Source of the DNA: Rhodococcus sp. BP22
GTDB taxonomy: Bacteria; Actinomycetota; Actinomycetes; Mycobacteriales; Mycobacteriaceae
DNA: 64,000 nt
Direction: 5' to 3'
Assembly (NCBI RefSeq): GCF_014281965.1
Contig: NZ_JACFTB010000009.1
Span: forward strand, 62,001 to 126,000
In this document: piece by piece, positions 48,435 to 56,783 of the stretch
Layout of the letters: each line of letters opens with the position of its first letter
Position numbering within the stretch: position 1 is the first letter of the stretch
Program-made: the position numbers and the translations under genes
Notes under the pieces: generated by a model
Told to the model about the DNA's origin: nothing
Database searches by the model: none
Seen by the model: the letters and a program-made list of their open reading frames with translations, nothing else

Positions 48435-48901
48435 AACTGTGTCCTTCCGTCCTGCCATGGATCTGCCGTCATCCGAAATCCGGGCAGACTTGTGAGCTCG
48501 TGTGTGAATTCGTAGGTTCGGGTGTATCCGGTGTGCGCTATGCGCCAACGACCGTCGTCGCCCCGCTGATAGCGGTCGTCGTAGAAGGCTGCACCTCTGA
48601 GTATGGCGCCATACTTGGGATGCATGACCATGTCGGACAGGTACCAGACCCCGCTGGCACTGTTCCCCTCGACGAGGATCTCAGGGTGGTCCACGCGATG
48701 CTCGGTAATGAGTCCCGGCACCATCGCCGAGCGCATGAAAGCAAGGACATCATCGCGTGAGGTAAACCGCAGGTGTTCACCGTATTCGGCAACGACATCC
48801 TCGGTGAGGGTCTCTGCGAATTCGTCCCACCTGCGGCAGTCGAGGGTCCGAAGGTACCGATATTTCAGTTGTTCGATTTCCGCGACGTCGTCACGCGTCA
48901 C
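48431..48901 (-). CDS. nuclear transport factor 2-like (SnoaL-type) protein
   Basis: 156 residues from GTG at 48901 with AGGAG 7 bp upstream; longer frames lack a site. N-terminal AEIEQLKYRYLRTLDCRRWD and WRIAHTGYTRTYEF are typical of the NTF2-like cone fold, in which members act as small isomerases, dehydratases or ring hydroxylase beta subunits. Coupled to the SDR gene. Confidence 0.82.
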   Translation of the reverse strand: MTRDDVAEIEQLKYRYLRTLDCRRWDEFAETLTEDVVAEYGEHLRFTSRDDVLAFMRSAMVPGLITEHRVDHPEILVEGNSASGVWYLSDMVMHPKYGAILRGAAFYDDRYQRGDDGRWRIAHTGYTRTYEFTHELTSLPGFRMTADPWQDGRTQL

Positions 48902-49069
48902 TAGATGCTCCTGTCGAGTGCTGGAGACCCAATGAGAACACGTTCTAGTGTGCGTTGAAGGTAGTTTCGGAACATTCCTGTCCGAAGTTCGTACGACGAC
49001 CCGAAGCCACATTTCCTGGTTGAACAAGGGTTGGACACAACAGCGTCACCGACGACAGGGCGGTAGGGA

Positions 49070-49489
49070 CTACCTACGCTTGGGGACGGCGGTGGACCAC
49101 AGAGCCCAAGCCGCAAGAACCGGCTGAAACAGCAGTCTGATGAACCGTCGCCGATCGGTGTCCAAGCCGAATGCGTCCCGCTTGTTGCGGTACTGAGCGA
49201 GGTTTCCGGGGAACACTGCAACGAAGAAGGCCGCAAGGAGCCTGCCTATCCGAACCCGATCGCGCGGCAGCACTGCAAGCCCGACGCCGAGCATTATCTC
49301 GACACCACCGGAAGCCATGACGACGCCGTCGGGATCGAGGGGAATAGATCGTGGGACCTGAGCTTGGAAATCCTCGCGCGCCCAGAAGAGGTGGCTCAAT
49401 CCGGCGAATACCAGCGCACCGGACAACGCGAATCGGGCTGCAGTACGTAGCGGAGTGGTGGGCGGCGCGGATGTGTCAATCGATGGCAT
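49070..49489 (-). CDS. DoxX-family membrane protein
   Basis: 139 residues from ATG at 49489. Four helices with the pattern ALSGALVFAGLSHLFWARED and GGVEIMLGVGLAVLPRDRVR typical of small DoxX-like proteins. Often linked to oxidative stress or quinone-related membrane complexes; role here unknown. Confidence 0.8.
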   Translation of the reverse strand: MPSIDTSAPPTTPLRTAARFALSGALVFAGLSHLFWAREDFQAQVPRSIPLDPDGVVMASGGVEIMLGVGLAVLPRDRVRIGRLLAAFFVAVFPGNLAQYRNKRDAFGLDTDRRRFIRLLFQPVLAAWALWSTAVPKRR

Positions 49490-49645
49490 CCCTCGTTTAT
49501 ACCCCTTCGAATACGACGCAATCGGTGCTCGAGCGGTCGAAGGGGCGCTGGCTTGCATGGGCCTTCCCGTCTTCGCCACACTTTGGTAGAGATCGAAACA
49601 TCACTCCGTGTCGCCTGGACACACCCTCACCGAACGGAAACCCAC

Positions 49646-50452
49646 ATGCCCGCCTCGTCTCCCCTGCTCGTCAGCCGCTCCGACCACGTCGAGACGTGGA
49701 CGTTGAACATGCCCGAGGTTCGGAACGCCATCTCCGATACATCGATGATCGATGCCCTGTGCGAACGTGTCGCCGCGGTCAACGCAGACCCTGACGTCAG
49801 AGCCATCGTGCTCACCGGCGCGGGCACCGCGTTTTCTGCTGGCGGCAATGTCAAAGACATGGTCGAGCGCACAAGCATGTTCGGGGGCAGCCCGCACACC
49901 ATTTTCAACGGCTACCGCTCCGGCATCCAACGCATCCCGATGGCGCTCTACCACTGCGAGGTACCGGTTATCGCGGCTGTCAACGGACCCGCCGTCGGTG
50001 CAGGGTGCGATCTGGCGTTGATGTGCGACATGCGCATCGCCTCCACCAATGCATTCTTTGCGGAGAGCTTCGTACAGCTCGGCATCATCCCCGGTGACGG
50101 TGGCGCATGGCTGTTGACGAAGACAATCGGTCGGGCACGAACGGCGGAGATGGCAATGACCGGTGACCGAGTGCCTGCGGCGACCGCCCTCGAATGGGGA
50201 CTGGTCAACTATGTGGTCGAACCAGAGGAGCTTCTGGAGAAGGCAACGGAGTTGGCCGCACGCGTGGCCAAGAACCCACCGCATTCGGTGCGAATGACAA
50301 AGCAACTGTTGCGGGAGTCCGAGCACCAGTCGCTCGAGTCGCTGCTGCAGCTATCAGCGGCCATGCAGGCCATAGCTCATCACACCGAAGACCACCAAGA
50401 GGCCATCACCGCGTTCGTCGAGAAGAGGCCAGGACAGTTTCGCGGAGCCTGA
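49646..50452 (+). CDS. enoyl-CoA hydratase/isomerase family protein
   Basis: 268 residues from ATG at 49646. Crotonase fold with AFSAGGNVKDM (first oxyanion-hole loop), AAVNGPAVGAGCDLALMCDM (second), and AESFVQLGIIPGDGGAWLLT carrying the catalytic-Glu positions. Typical for beta-oxidation or aromatic/terpenoid degradation. Divergent from DoxX. Confidence 0.92.
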   Translation: MPASSPLLVSRSDHVETWTLNMPEVRNAISDTSMIDALCERVAAVNADPDVRAIVLTGAGTAFSAGGNVKDMVERTSMFGGSPHTIFNGYRSGIQRIPMALYHCEVPVIAAVNGPAVGAGCDLALMCDMRIASTNAFFAESFVQLGIIPGDGGAWLLTKTIGRARTAEMAMTGDRVPAATALEWGLVNYVVEPEELLEKATELAARVAKNPPHSVRMTKQLLRESEHQSLESLLQLSAAMQAIAHHTEDHQEAITAFVEKRPGQFRGA

Positions 50453-50475
50453 CGCGTCGCTCGACTCTTTTCGCG

Positions 50476-50742
50476 CTACTGCGAGTTCGATCTCGCCGGG
50501 CTGAACCGCTGCCACAATGCCGTGACGAGCAATGCTCCAAGCAGTGATCCGATGATTCCGCTCGGCCTCAGCGATATTCCGTCGCCGGCAATCAAACTCA
50601 CCACCAAGCCACCTACGAAGGAGCCCACAATGCCGGCGGTGAACGCCAGCGTCCAGTCCATGCCGGTCTTGGACCTTCCCAAGATCAACTGCGCGCCGGC
50701 GCCTATCAGAAGACCGAAGAGAATAATTCCTATGATCAGCAC
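50476..50742 (-). CDS. GlsB/YeaQ/YmgE-family stress membrane protein
   Basis: 88 residues, three helices with strong Gly content (GIILFGLLIGAGAQLILGRS at the start, AGIVGSFVGGLVVSLIAG in the middle). Transglycosylase-associated-protein type fold; expressed in stress conditions in other bacteria. Converges with the enoyl-CoA hydratase gene. Confidence 0.9.
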   Translation of the reverse strand: MLIIGIILFGLLIGAGAQLILGRSKTGMDWTLAFTAGIVGSFVGGLVVSLIAGDGISLRPSGIIGSLLGALLVTALWQRFSPARSNSQ

Positions 50743-50890
50743 TGATGCGACCTAGCCTTTCAGAGTGCACGTTCGCTATCACGTGGGAGCACTAATTGTC
50801 AGGTCAGAGTATGCGAACCGACCCGAGATGTTCAGGTAATACGGTGGATGGCCGTAAGTTCGATGCGTGCCCTCGCTACGACGTCGGCAC

Positions 50891-51526
50891 TCATATCCGT
50901 TGTGCCCGCAATCGTTCGACCAGACCGAGCGTGAACCGGTCTATTTCCTCGATGGTGAAGTTTCGGTTGCGGCTGACGGAGACGGAGGGTCGTCGGAGGA
51001 AGTGCTCACCCCCGATCGGGACGCTGATCAACTCGATGACTCGTTGAAGCCATCGAACGACCCGAATGGACGAAGACACATGGTCGGCCAGCAGTAATGT
51101 CCCTCCGGGTCGAAGGACTCGCGTCATCTCCGCCAGTGCCGCATCGGGATCAGGTATTGCGCAGAGGGAGAACGTGCAGACGACCGTATCGAAGGACGCG
51201 TCGTCGAAGGTCAGGGCCTGCGCGTCACCGAGCATCAGTTGCACTCCAGGCATGGCTTCCTTGGACTTGCTGCCTGCGCGAGCAAGCATCTCCGGGCTGA
51301 GTTCGATGCCGGTCAATTCGACGCCAGGTGGGTAGTGGTCCAGATTGAGGCCGGTACCGACGGCAATCTCGAGCACCCGACCTTCGGCTCGGGCGCATAT
51401 CCACGCTCTGGTGTCTCGGAAAAGAACACGATCGAGGAATGTCATATGTTTGTCGTAATTGGCCGATTGCTTGTTCCAATATCGTTGCCACCGCTCGAGT
51501 CGGTGTGCCGAGTCCCCTGACATCAC
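50891..51526 (-). CDS. class I SAM-dependent methyltransferase (UbiE/MenG-like)
   Basis: 211 residues. SAM motif I RVLEIAVGTGLNLDHYP, followed by LTGIELSPEML, DAQALTFDDASFDTVVCTFS and VLRPGGTLLLADHV. The C-terminal RNFTIEEIDRF suggests small-molecule or phospholipid methylation (PmtA/UbiE-like). No operon partners obvious; 90 bp downstream of the DASS transporter gene. Confidence 0.88.
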   Translation of the reverse strand: MMSGDSAHRLERWQRYWNKQSANYDKHMTFLDRVLFRDTRAWICARAEGRVLEIAVGTGLNLDHYPPGVELTGIELSPEMLARAGSKSKEAMPGVQLMLGDAQALTFDDASFDTVVCTFSLCAIPDPDAALAEMTRVLRPGGTLLLADHVSSSIRVVRWLQRVIELISVPIGGEHFLRRPSVSVSRNRNFTIEEIDRFTLGLVERLRAQRI

Positions 51527-51616
51527 TCATACCTTTTCGTCGTATCGAACGTGTGTCTCTGACAGAGCTGATTCTCTGACGAAATCCCAGCATGCCATTT
51601 CAGACCGAGCAGGTCG

Positions 51617-53263
51617 TCACGACGCGATTCCCAACGACCAGGCAAAGACGGTATAGCTGGCGACGGTGATGAGAGCTATCGCGATGAGGTTGAGCCATAG
51701 GCCACCTCGCATCATCTGACCGATCGTGATGTAGCCACTCGCGTACGAGACGGCGTTCGGTGGTGTCGCCACCGGCAGCATGAACGCGCATGTTGCCGCG
51801 AGCGCGACCGGAATCGTCAGAAGCAGCACATCGAGATCCATGCCCATCGCCACACCGCCTGCCAACGGAAGAAATGTTGCCGCTGTCGCAGTATTGCTGG
51901 TGAGCTCGGTCAGGAAGATGGTCGCGGTCGTTGTCACGACGACCAACAGGATCACGGGGATCGTGTCGAGACCCGCTGCCACGCTACCGATCCAATCGGT
52001 CAGTCCGCTGGACTGAAACTGAGCCGATAGGGCGAGTCCACCGCCGAACAGCAGCAATACCCCCCACGGCAGTTTGATTGCCGTGTCCCAATCGATAAGT
52101 CGCACTCCGGCCTTACCTCCGCTAGGGAGTAAGAACAACGCAATGGCCGCGGTCATGGCGATGCCGGTATCGGAGATCGGTGGGTCATCGAAGATCAGCG
52201 GAACCGCGACCCAGGATGTAGCCGCTAGACAGAAGATGACAGCCACCCGGATCTCACCCTGTGACATCTTCCCCAGAGCATCGAGTTCTCCCCTGATGAG
52301 GCCCTTACCGCCGGGGATGTCGTCGATCTCGGGCTTGAACAAGACGTGGGTGAGCAAAAACCACGCGACTACCAGTAAAACGACGGCGAGTGGAACTCCG
52401 GCAACCATCCATTCGAAGAATCCGATGGTGATCCCCTCGCCCTCCAAATAACCCACGAGCAAGGTATTAGGGGGTGTACCGATGATCGTCCCCAAAGAGC
52501 CGATCGAAGCGGCGTAGGCGATGCCCAACATCAGGGCGGTCCCGAAATTGCTTTTGATCACCGCCTCCGTGACCGTCACGTCGGTCGGCAGGTCATCGGT
52601 CGACGCCGAATGTGCCTGCGCGGAAGGGTCCGTGCCAGCGTCTTCGGTGGCGTGCTCCACCCCCGCCTTCTTTCCGATGTCGAGCACCAGAACCAGAACC
52701 GAGACACCAATGGGGATCATCATGACCGCAGTGGCGGTATTCGAGACCCACATAGACAGAAAACCCGTCGCGATCATGAATCCGGCGATCACCATCGTCG
52801 GCTTGGTGCCCATGGCGTTGACAGTCAGCAATGCAATCCGACGGTGAAGGTTCCACCGTTGCATCGCAAGCGCCAGTAGGAAGCCACCCATGAACAAGAA
52901 AATGATGTTGTTGCCATATGACGCTCCCACGTCGTTGACGGCGACGTCGGGATCGAAGATCGGGAAAATTATGAGGGGCAACAGCGCAGTTGCGGGAATC
53001 GGGATGGCCTCCGTCATCCACCAGATACCCATCAGAACCGCTGTCCCGGCGGTCAACCGCGCAGCATGATCGACATCTGACGGCATGATCGCGTAGACGA
53101 CCACGGCCAGCAGTACGCCGGCCGCGAGTCCGATCCATTGACGCTTCCGCCGGCCCGGCTTCACCTCTTCGGCGCGTTCACCGGCCGACTGCTGATCGAC
53201 CTCTTCGAACCCGTCCACATCGGACTGGCGACCGGTCTGTTCATCTGGACCAAGCTGCGTCAT
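51617..53263 (-). CDS. DASS (SLC13) family dicarboxylate/anion:Na+ symporter
   Basis: 548 residues. A charged N-terminus of about 40 residues, then about 11-12 helices. Both SNT motifs that bind Na+ and substrate are intact: WVSNTATAVMM and ELTSNTATAATFLPLA. An acidic insert (VEHATEDAGTDPSAQAHSAS region) separates helices in the first half. Family members import succinate, malate, fumarate or sulfate. Confidence 0.92.
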   Translation of the reverse strand: MTQLGPDEQTGRQSDVDGFEEVDQQSAGERAEEVKPGRRKRQWIGLAAGVLLAVVVYAIMPSDVDHAARLTAGTAVLMGIWWMTEAIPIPATALLPLIIFPIFDPDVAVNDVGASYGNNIIFLFMGGFLLALAMQRWNLHRRIALLTVNAMGTKPTMVIAGFMIATGFLSMWVSNTATAVMMIPIGVSVLVLVLDIGKKAGVEHATEDAGTDPSAQAHSASTDDLPTDVTVTEAVIKSNFGTALMLGIAYAASIGSLGTIIGTPPNTLLVGYLEGEGITIGFFEWMVAGVPLAVVLLVVAWFLLTHVLFKPEIDDIPGGKGLIRGELDALGKMSQGEIRVAVIFCLAATSWVAVPLIFDDPPISDTGIAMTAAIALFLLPSGGKAGVRLIDWDTAIKLPWGVLLLFGGGLALSAQFQSSGLTDWIGSVAAGLDTIPVILLVVVTTTATIFLTELTSNTATAATFLPLAGGVAMGMDLDVLLLTIPVALAATCAFMLPVATPPNAVSYASGYITIGQMMRGGLWLNLIAIALITVASYTVFAWSLGIAS

Positions 53264-53400
53264 GGGACCTCCTCATGATCTGCGTTTCGTCAGCTTAATG
53301 TTGCGAAGGCCGAATATGTCCGTTTCTCGACACCCACGGAACTCAGCCGGATCGACTGACGAGTGTCCGGGGAGTCTGATCTCGAAACGAGCGGCGTGAG

Positions 53401-53876
53401 GTGACGATCTGGAAGATGCTCGCGGTCTCTGCGTTGGTCGTACTCTCGCTTGTGTCGGTGTCGTATGTACGGGCGCTGATGGCACCGGGCCACGCGACGT
53501 GGAGCGACAAGACCTCGTCGTGGATCGGTGACCACGGCGGTGCCCCGGCCCTGAACCTCTACGAGAACTGGCGTTACGCGAGCCCACCCCCGGACACCCA
53601 ACCCGATCTGACCCGACACGACTCGGCGACAGCACAATCGGACGGCAGTGTCACGTCGATCGGGACACTGCCGGTTCTGCCGGCGCACCTGCTCCGACCT
53701 GGATATCTGGACACGCTGGAGCCGACGGAGTACCACTCGCCTATACCTCAGTGTTTCAGCCGGATCCGGCTCATCGCAGTGCTGTGGCCGGAGTTGAGCG
53801 CTGGGCCTCCGCCGACTTCTCCATAACGACCCGAGCAGATGTGCAGACTGCGTCGATCACGTCGAGCGTGCGCTGA
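53401..53876 (+). pseudogene. truncated, frameshifted phosphodiester-glycosidase-family remnant
   Basis: The GTG frame from 53401 encodes a signal/anchor (LAVSALVVLSLVSVSYVRA) and the region DHGGAPALNLYENWRYASPP, which I associate with the N-terminus of actinobacterial phosphodiester glycosidase (NAGPA)-like proteins. Near 53743 the continuation TSVFQPDPAHRSAVAGVERW and ASADFSITTRADVQTASITS is found only in a different frame, ending at a stop at 53874-53876. So one frameshift and an early end are present; the rest of the catalytic domain is absent. Confidence 0.55.
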
Positions 53877-53893
53877 CCCGCGGAGCACATCTC

Positions 53894-54574
53894 TCAGTCG
53901 CTGGAACCTGTTGCGAGTCGGTATCCGACCCCGCGTATCGTCTCGATACTCTTGCGTCCGAACGGCTGATCCACCTTCTTACGGAGGTAGCCGATATAAA
54001 CCTCGACGATGTTCTCGTCCCCGTCGTAGTGCGCATCCCACACCGACCGGACGATCTCGGACTTGGTGACCACAACCCCACTGCGCCGCATCAGAAACTC
54101 GAGCACGCTGTACTCGCGTGGGGTGAGCGATAGTTCCGATCCCGCCCGCATGACGCGGTGCCGCGCCGGATCCAACTCCAAATCGCCGACGGTCAACACT
54201 GCAGGACGCTCCGGAGCACCTCGCCGCACCAGAGCCCGCAACCTGGCCACCAACACCACGAACGAAAACGGTTTGATCAGATAGTCATCGGCACCGAGAT
54301 CGAACGCATCGGCCAGATCGTATTCACCGTCCTTCGCCGAAAGCATCAGGATCGGCGTCCACACACCCTGCGCCCGCAGATCCCGCACGATGTCGTAGCC
54401 ATGCTTGCCCGGCAACATGATGTCGAGCACGAGAGCGTCGAATTCGCCGGAGACCGCGGTGTGGAACCCGTCGTCACCGTCGTGCTCGACCTCGACAGTG
54501 AACCCCTCGGCCACCAGACCGCGCCGCACCATCTCCGCCAAACGCACTTCGTCCTCGACCACCAGTACCCGCAT
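53894..54574 (-). CDS. OmpR/PhoB-type response regulator, orphan
   Basis: 226 residues from the ATG at 54574 (GGAG 6 bp upstream); a start four codons earlier is possible. Receiver domain with phospho-acceptor Asp51 in LVLDIMLPGKHGYD, Lys in DDYLIKPFSF, then a winged-helix DNA-binding domain (LTPREYSVLEFLMRRSGVVV, then RGVGYRL). No histidine kinase gene lies on either side; downstream is the glycosidase remnant. It probably lost its kinase or is phosphorylated by a distant one. Confidence 0.93.
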   Translation of the reverse strand: MRVLVVEDEVRLAEMVRRGLVAEGFTVEVEHDGDDGFHTAVSGEFDALVLDIMLPGKHGYDIVRDLRAQGVWTPILMLSAKDGEYDLADAFDLGADDYLIKPFSFVVLVARLRALVRRGAPERPAVLTVGDLELDPARHRVMRAGSELSLTPREYSVLEFLMRRSGVVVTKSEIVRSVWDAHYDGDENIVEVYIGYLRKKVDQPFGRKSIETIRGVGYRLATGSSD

Positions 54575-54833
54575 CGACAACTCCATCTCTGTACGTCCGA
54601 TGAATTACACCAGAACCAAGAGGTGCCCGGAGATTCGCTTTCAGCGATTCTTCAGGAGCACTTCTGCACGCTGAAACCGTGCTCCTCTCATCATCGACGT
54701 CCGCCGTGCACGCAACGGTCACCCTCGGCGGCTACGCGCTACACCGACTCGACACTGCGACCGCGGACGAACCCACCCTGCCCCGGCACATCAGTCCGGT
54801 GGCGCGATAGTGGCCTATCCTTGAGGCATATCA

Positions 54834-55235
54834 GTGAGTGAGGTGGAACCTGTGCGTCGAGCGTCCGGTCAGCTGGAAGAGTCCATCGTGCAGTTACTCG
54901 GTGAGCATCGAGAGCTGTCCGTGTCAGAGGCCCGCGCACATCTGGACGCCGAACTCGCCCACACCACCGTGATGACTGCGCTGGTTCGGCTCCATGGAAA
55001 AGGGCTGGTCGAGCGGGAACGCCGAGGACGATCCTTCGTCTACACCCTCACAGCGCCGGTTGACGAGATTCCCGCGCTTCGTGCCGCGATGCGTATGAGA
55101 ACCGAACTCGGTGAGCGGGACAAGCGTGCGGATGTGCTGGCAAGTTTCGTTGCAGCCTTGGACCCCGAGGACGAAGCAACGCTGCGCAGTCTGCTCTCAC
55201 CGGGTGCAGACGATCTGGATGAGCGCGGGCAGTGA
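54834..55235 (+). CDS. blaI: BlaI/MecI-family repressor
   Basis: 133 residues from GTG at 54834 (GAGG 7 bp upstream). Winged helix: QLEESIVQLLGEHRELSVSE then HTTVMTALVRLHGKGLVERE and RGRSFVYTLTAP, then a dimerisation tail. Family members bind TACA/TGTA-type dyads and are cleaved by an M56 protease upon a cell-wall signal. The M56 gene follows with a GTGA overlap, as in Rv1846c-Rv1845c. A GATAG-N4-CTATC repeat at 54806-54819 covers a possible -10 but does not match the operator type seen at 56.7 and 61.2 kb. Confidence 0.9.
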   Translation: MSEVEPVRRASGQLEESIVQLLGEHRELSVSEARAHLDAELAHTTVMTALVRLHGKGLVERERRGRSFVYTLTAPVDEIPALRAAMRMRTELGERDKRADVLASFVAALDPEDEATLRSLLSPGADDLDERGQ

Positions 55236-56119
55236 CGCTACTCGTTTTCGTCGCCGCACTCCCCTGGGTGGTGTCGCTGATGATGCGCAAGAACATCGAA
55301 CGCATCGATCACCGATTCACTCCGTCGACTGCAGTAGTGCTGTTTCCAATTCTCGCCGTTGTCATCGCGTTCTCGATTGTCGCCTCGATGGTGGCAGTGG
55401 CTGCAGTCCTGGTTTCTTCGCCCAATCCCTTCATGATCGTGCTGGGTGTCGCACTCCTCGGGTGGATACTCTGGCGATCCATCGAGGTGTCACGCCATCT
55501 TCGACGGGTTGCAGTCAGTTCTTCCATGGCGTCGCGTTTCGGAGTCGAAGCGAGCACGCCAGGGGGAACAGTTCTCGTCGACTCCGCTGAGCCCGACGCT
55601 TTTGCCGTGCCATCGGGTGGCGGTGCCGTCGTCGTTACGACGGGGCTCGCCGAAGTACTGTCCGATGCCGAGTTGCGTGCGGTCATCGAACATGAACGTG
55701 CGCATCTGCGATTTCGCCATGCGCTATGGATTCAGATGTGCGAGATCGCGGCCCAATTCGATCCGGTGCTGCGCCCGTTGGTAGTTCGGGTAAGACATGC
55801 TGCGGAACGTCAAGCAGATGAGTACTCTGCAACCTTCGGCCGGAATGTGACTGTGTCTGCGCTCGCGCGAACGGCTTTGCTACGCACGCATCTCGAGAGG
55901 GATGCGCAGTCTCGGAAACTTGCAAGTACCGGTGGCGATGTCGTCCGGCGAGTGCGCGCTTTGACCGAGCCCCCGCCGGAGCGCCAGCGTTACGCCGTCC
56001 TCATCGCAGGCCTTGTGGTGATAGCCGCATGCGCGTCGATCTCGATAGCGCTGTTCGACGTGGCGCAGGACGTCATCGTGCCGGAGGCCGGAGAAACGCC
56101 TTCGTCTGTCTTCCAATAG
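55232..56119 (+). CDS. M56-family membrane metalloprotease (BlaR1-like, Rv1845c-like)
   Basis: 295 residues. Transmembrane segments at about 1-15, 34-62, 66-83 and 255-275. Zinc motif HERAH (His154, Glu155, His158), with AERQADEYSATF as a probable third-ligand region. There is no penicillin-binding sensor domain: only about 20 residues follow the last helix, so it cannot sense beta-lactams as BlaR1 does. It should cleave BlaI in response to a different or partner-mediated signal. Translationally coupled to blaI. Confidence 0.88.
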   Translation: MTLLVFVAALPWVVSLMMRKNIERIDHRFTPSTAVVLFPILAVVIAFSIVASMVAVAAVLVSSPNPFMIVLGVALLGWILWRSIEVSRHLRRVAVSSSMASRFGVEASTPGGTVLVDSAEPDAFAVPSGGGAVVVTTGLAEVLSDAELRAVIEHERAHLRFRHALWIQMCEIAAQFDPVLRPLVVRVRHAAERQADEYSATFGRNVTVSALARTALLRTHLERDAQSRKLASTGGDVVRRVRALTEPPPERQRYAVLIAGLVVIAACASISIALFDVAQDVIVPEAGETPSSVFQ

Positions 56120-56163
56120 CTTTGGCCGGAGGCGGGATCTTAGTTCTCGCCGTCGGCTTCCCG

Positions 56164-56655
56164 TCACCTGCTCGGGCCGTCCTCCGCGGGGGCGGAAGTG
56201 ACGGTGTCATCCCACGCCGCACGCGCACCGGAGTCCCCGATGCGATACACCTGGACGATCGTTGCCACCCCGACGAGGACGGCCACAATCGCGACGGCAA
56301 CCGATAGCCACCGCACCGGCGGCTTCTCGCTACGTTCACGGAGTTGCAGGAGTACCAGCAGTGCTGCAACCACGACAGCAGCGATTGCGAAGTAGAGCAT
56401 GGTATCGCCGAGTTCGGCATGCGTCTCTACGGATGCCGAACTCGGAACGCGCTTTTCCAGCCATTCCCCAGCATCTGTGGTGAGTGGTGTCATCACCAGA
56501 ATCAACACCGACAAAGCCGCGATGAGCCACACAAATCTTCGACGCACTCCTGCCCACACACTGGCCGCGACGGCAAGAAGTGCAGTCAGTGGCGCGAGGA
56601 CAACGATGAGATGAATCAACAGAATGTGGGCTGGTAGGCCGTTGATCGTCGACAC
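56164..56655 (-). CDS. DUF2231 membrane protein
   Basis: 163 residues from GTG at 56655 (AGGA 6 bp upstream; an earlier GTG is less well placed). Four helices starting INGLPAHILLIHLIVVLAPL, which is the typical DUF2231 opening with conserved His residues. Members are linked to redox/metal or stress functions. A BlaI-type dyad lies 47 bp upstream, so it probably belongs to the same regulon as the NRPS. Converges with the M56 gene. Confidence 0.85.
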   Translation of the reverse strand: MSTINGLPAHILLIHLIVVLAPLTALLAVAASVWAGVRRRFVWLIAALSVLILVMTPLTTDAGEWLEKRVPSSASVETHAELGDTMLYFAIAAVVVAALLVLLQLRERSEKPPVRWLSVAVAIVAVLVGVATIVQVYRIGDSGARAAWDDTVTSAPAEDGPSR

Positions 56656-56701
56656 TTTTTTCCTACTTCCGGTCACGGGTGTGCTTGCCCCACCACGTTT
56701 A

Positions 56702-56720
56702 TACTACACGTTATGTAGTA
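56702..56720. promoter_or_regulatory. BlaI-type operator upstream of the DUF2231 gene
   Basis: TACTACACGTTATGTAGTA: perfect 7-bp arms with a 5-bp spacer (equivalently TACTAC-N7-GTAGTA). It carries the TACA/TGTA core of BlaI/MecI operators. It sits 47 bp before the DUF2231 GTG and 64 bp after the NRPS stop. A blaI gene lies 1.9 kb away. Confidence 0.75.
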
Positions 56721-56783
56721 GTTCCCACCGCACTGCGGATCGATTTCGGACCGGTGCGGACGTTTCACGAATGGCTTTGTGCT

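Noticed and set aside
54806..54819. GATAG-N4-CTATC repeat as a BlaI autoregulation site
   Set aside because: Arms and spacing differ from the TACTAC-N7-GTAGT sites; it may be chance or another regulator, so it was not called a BlaI operator.
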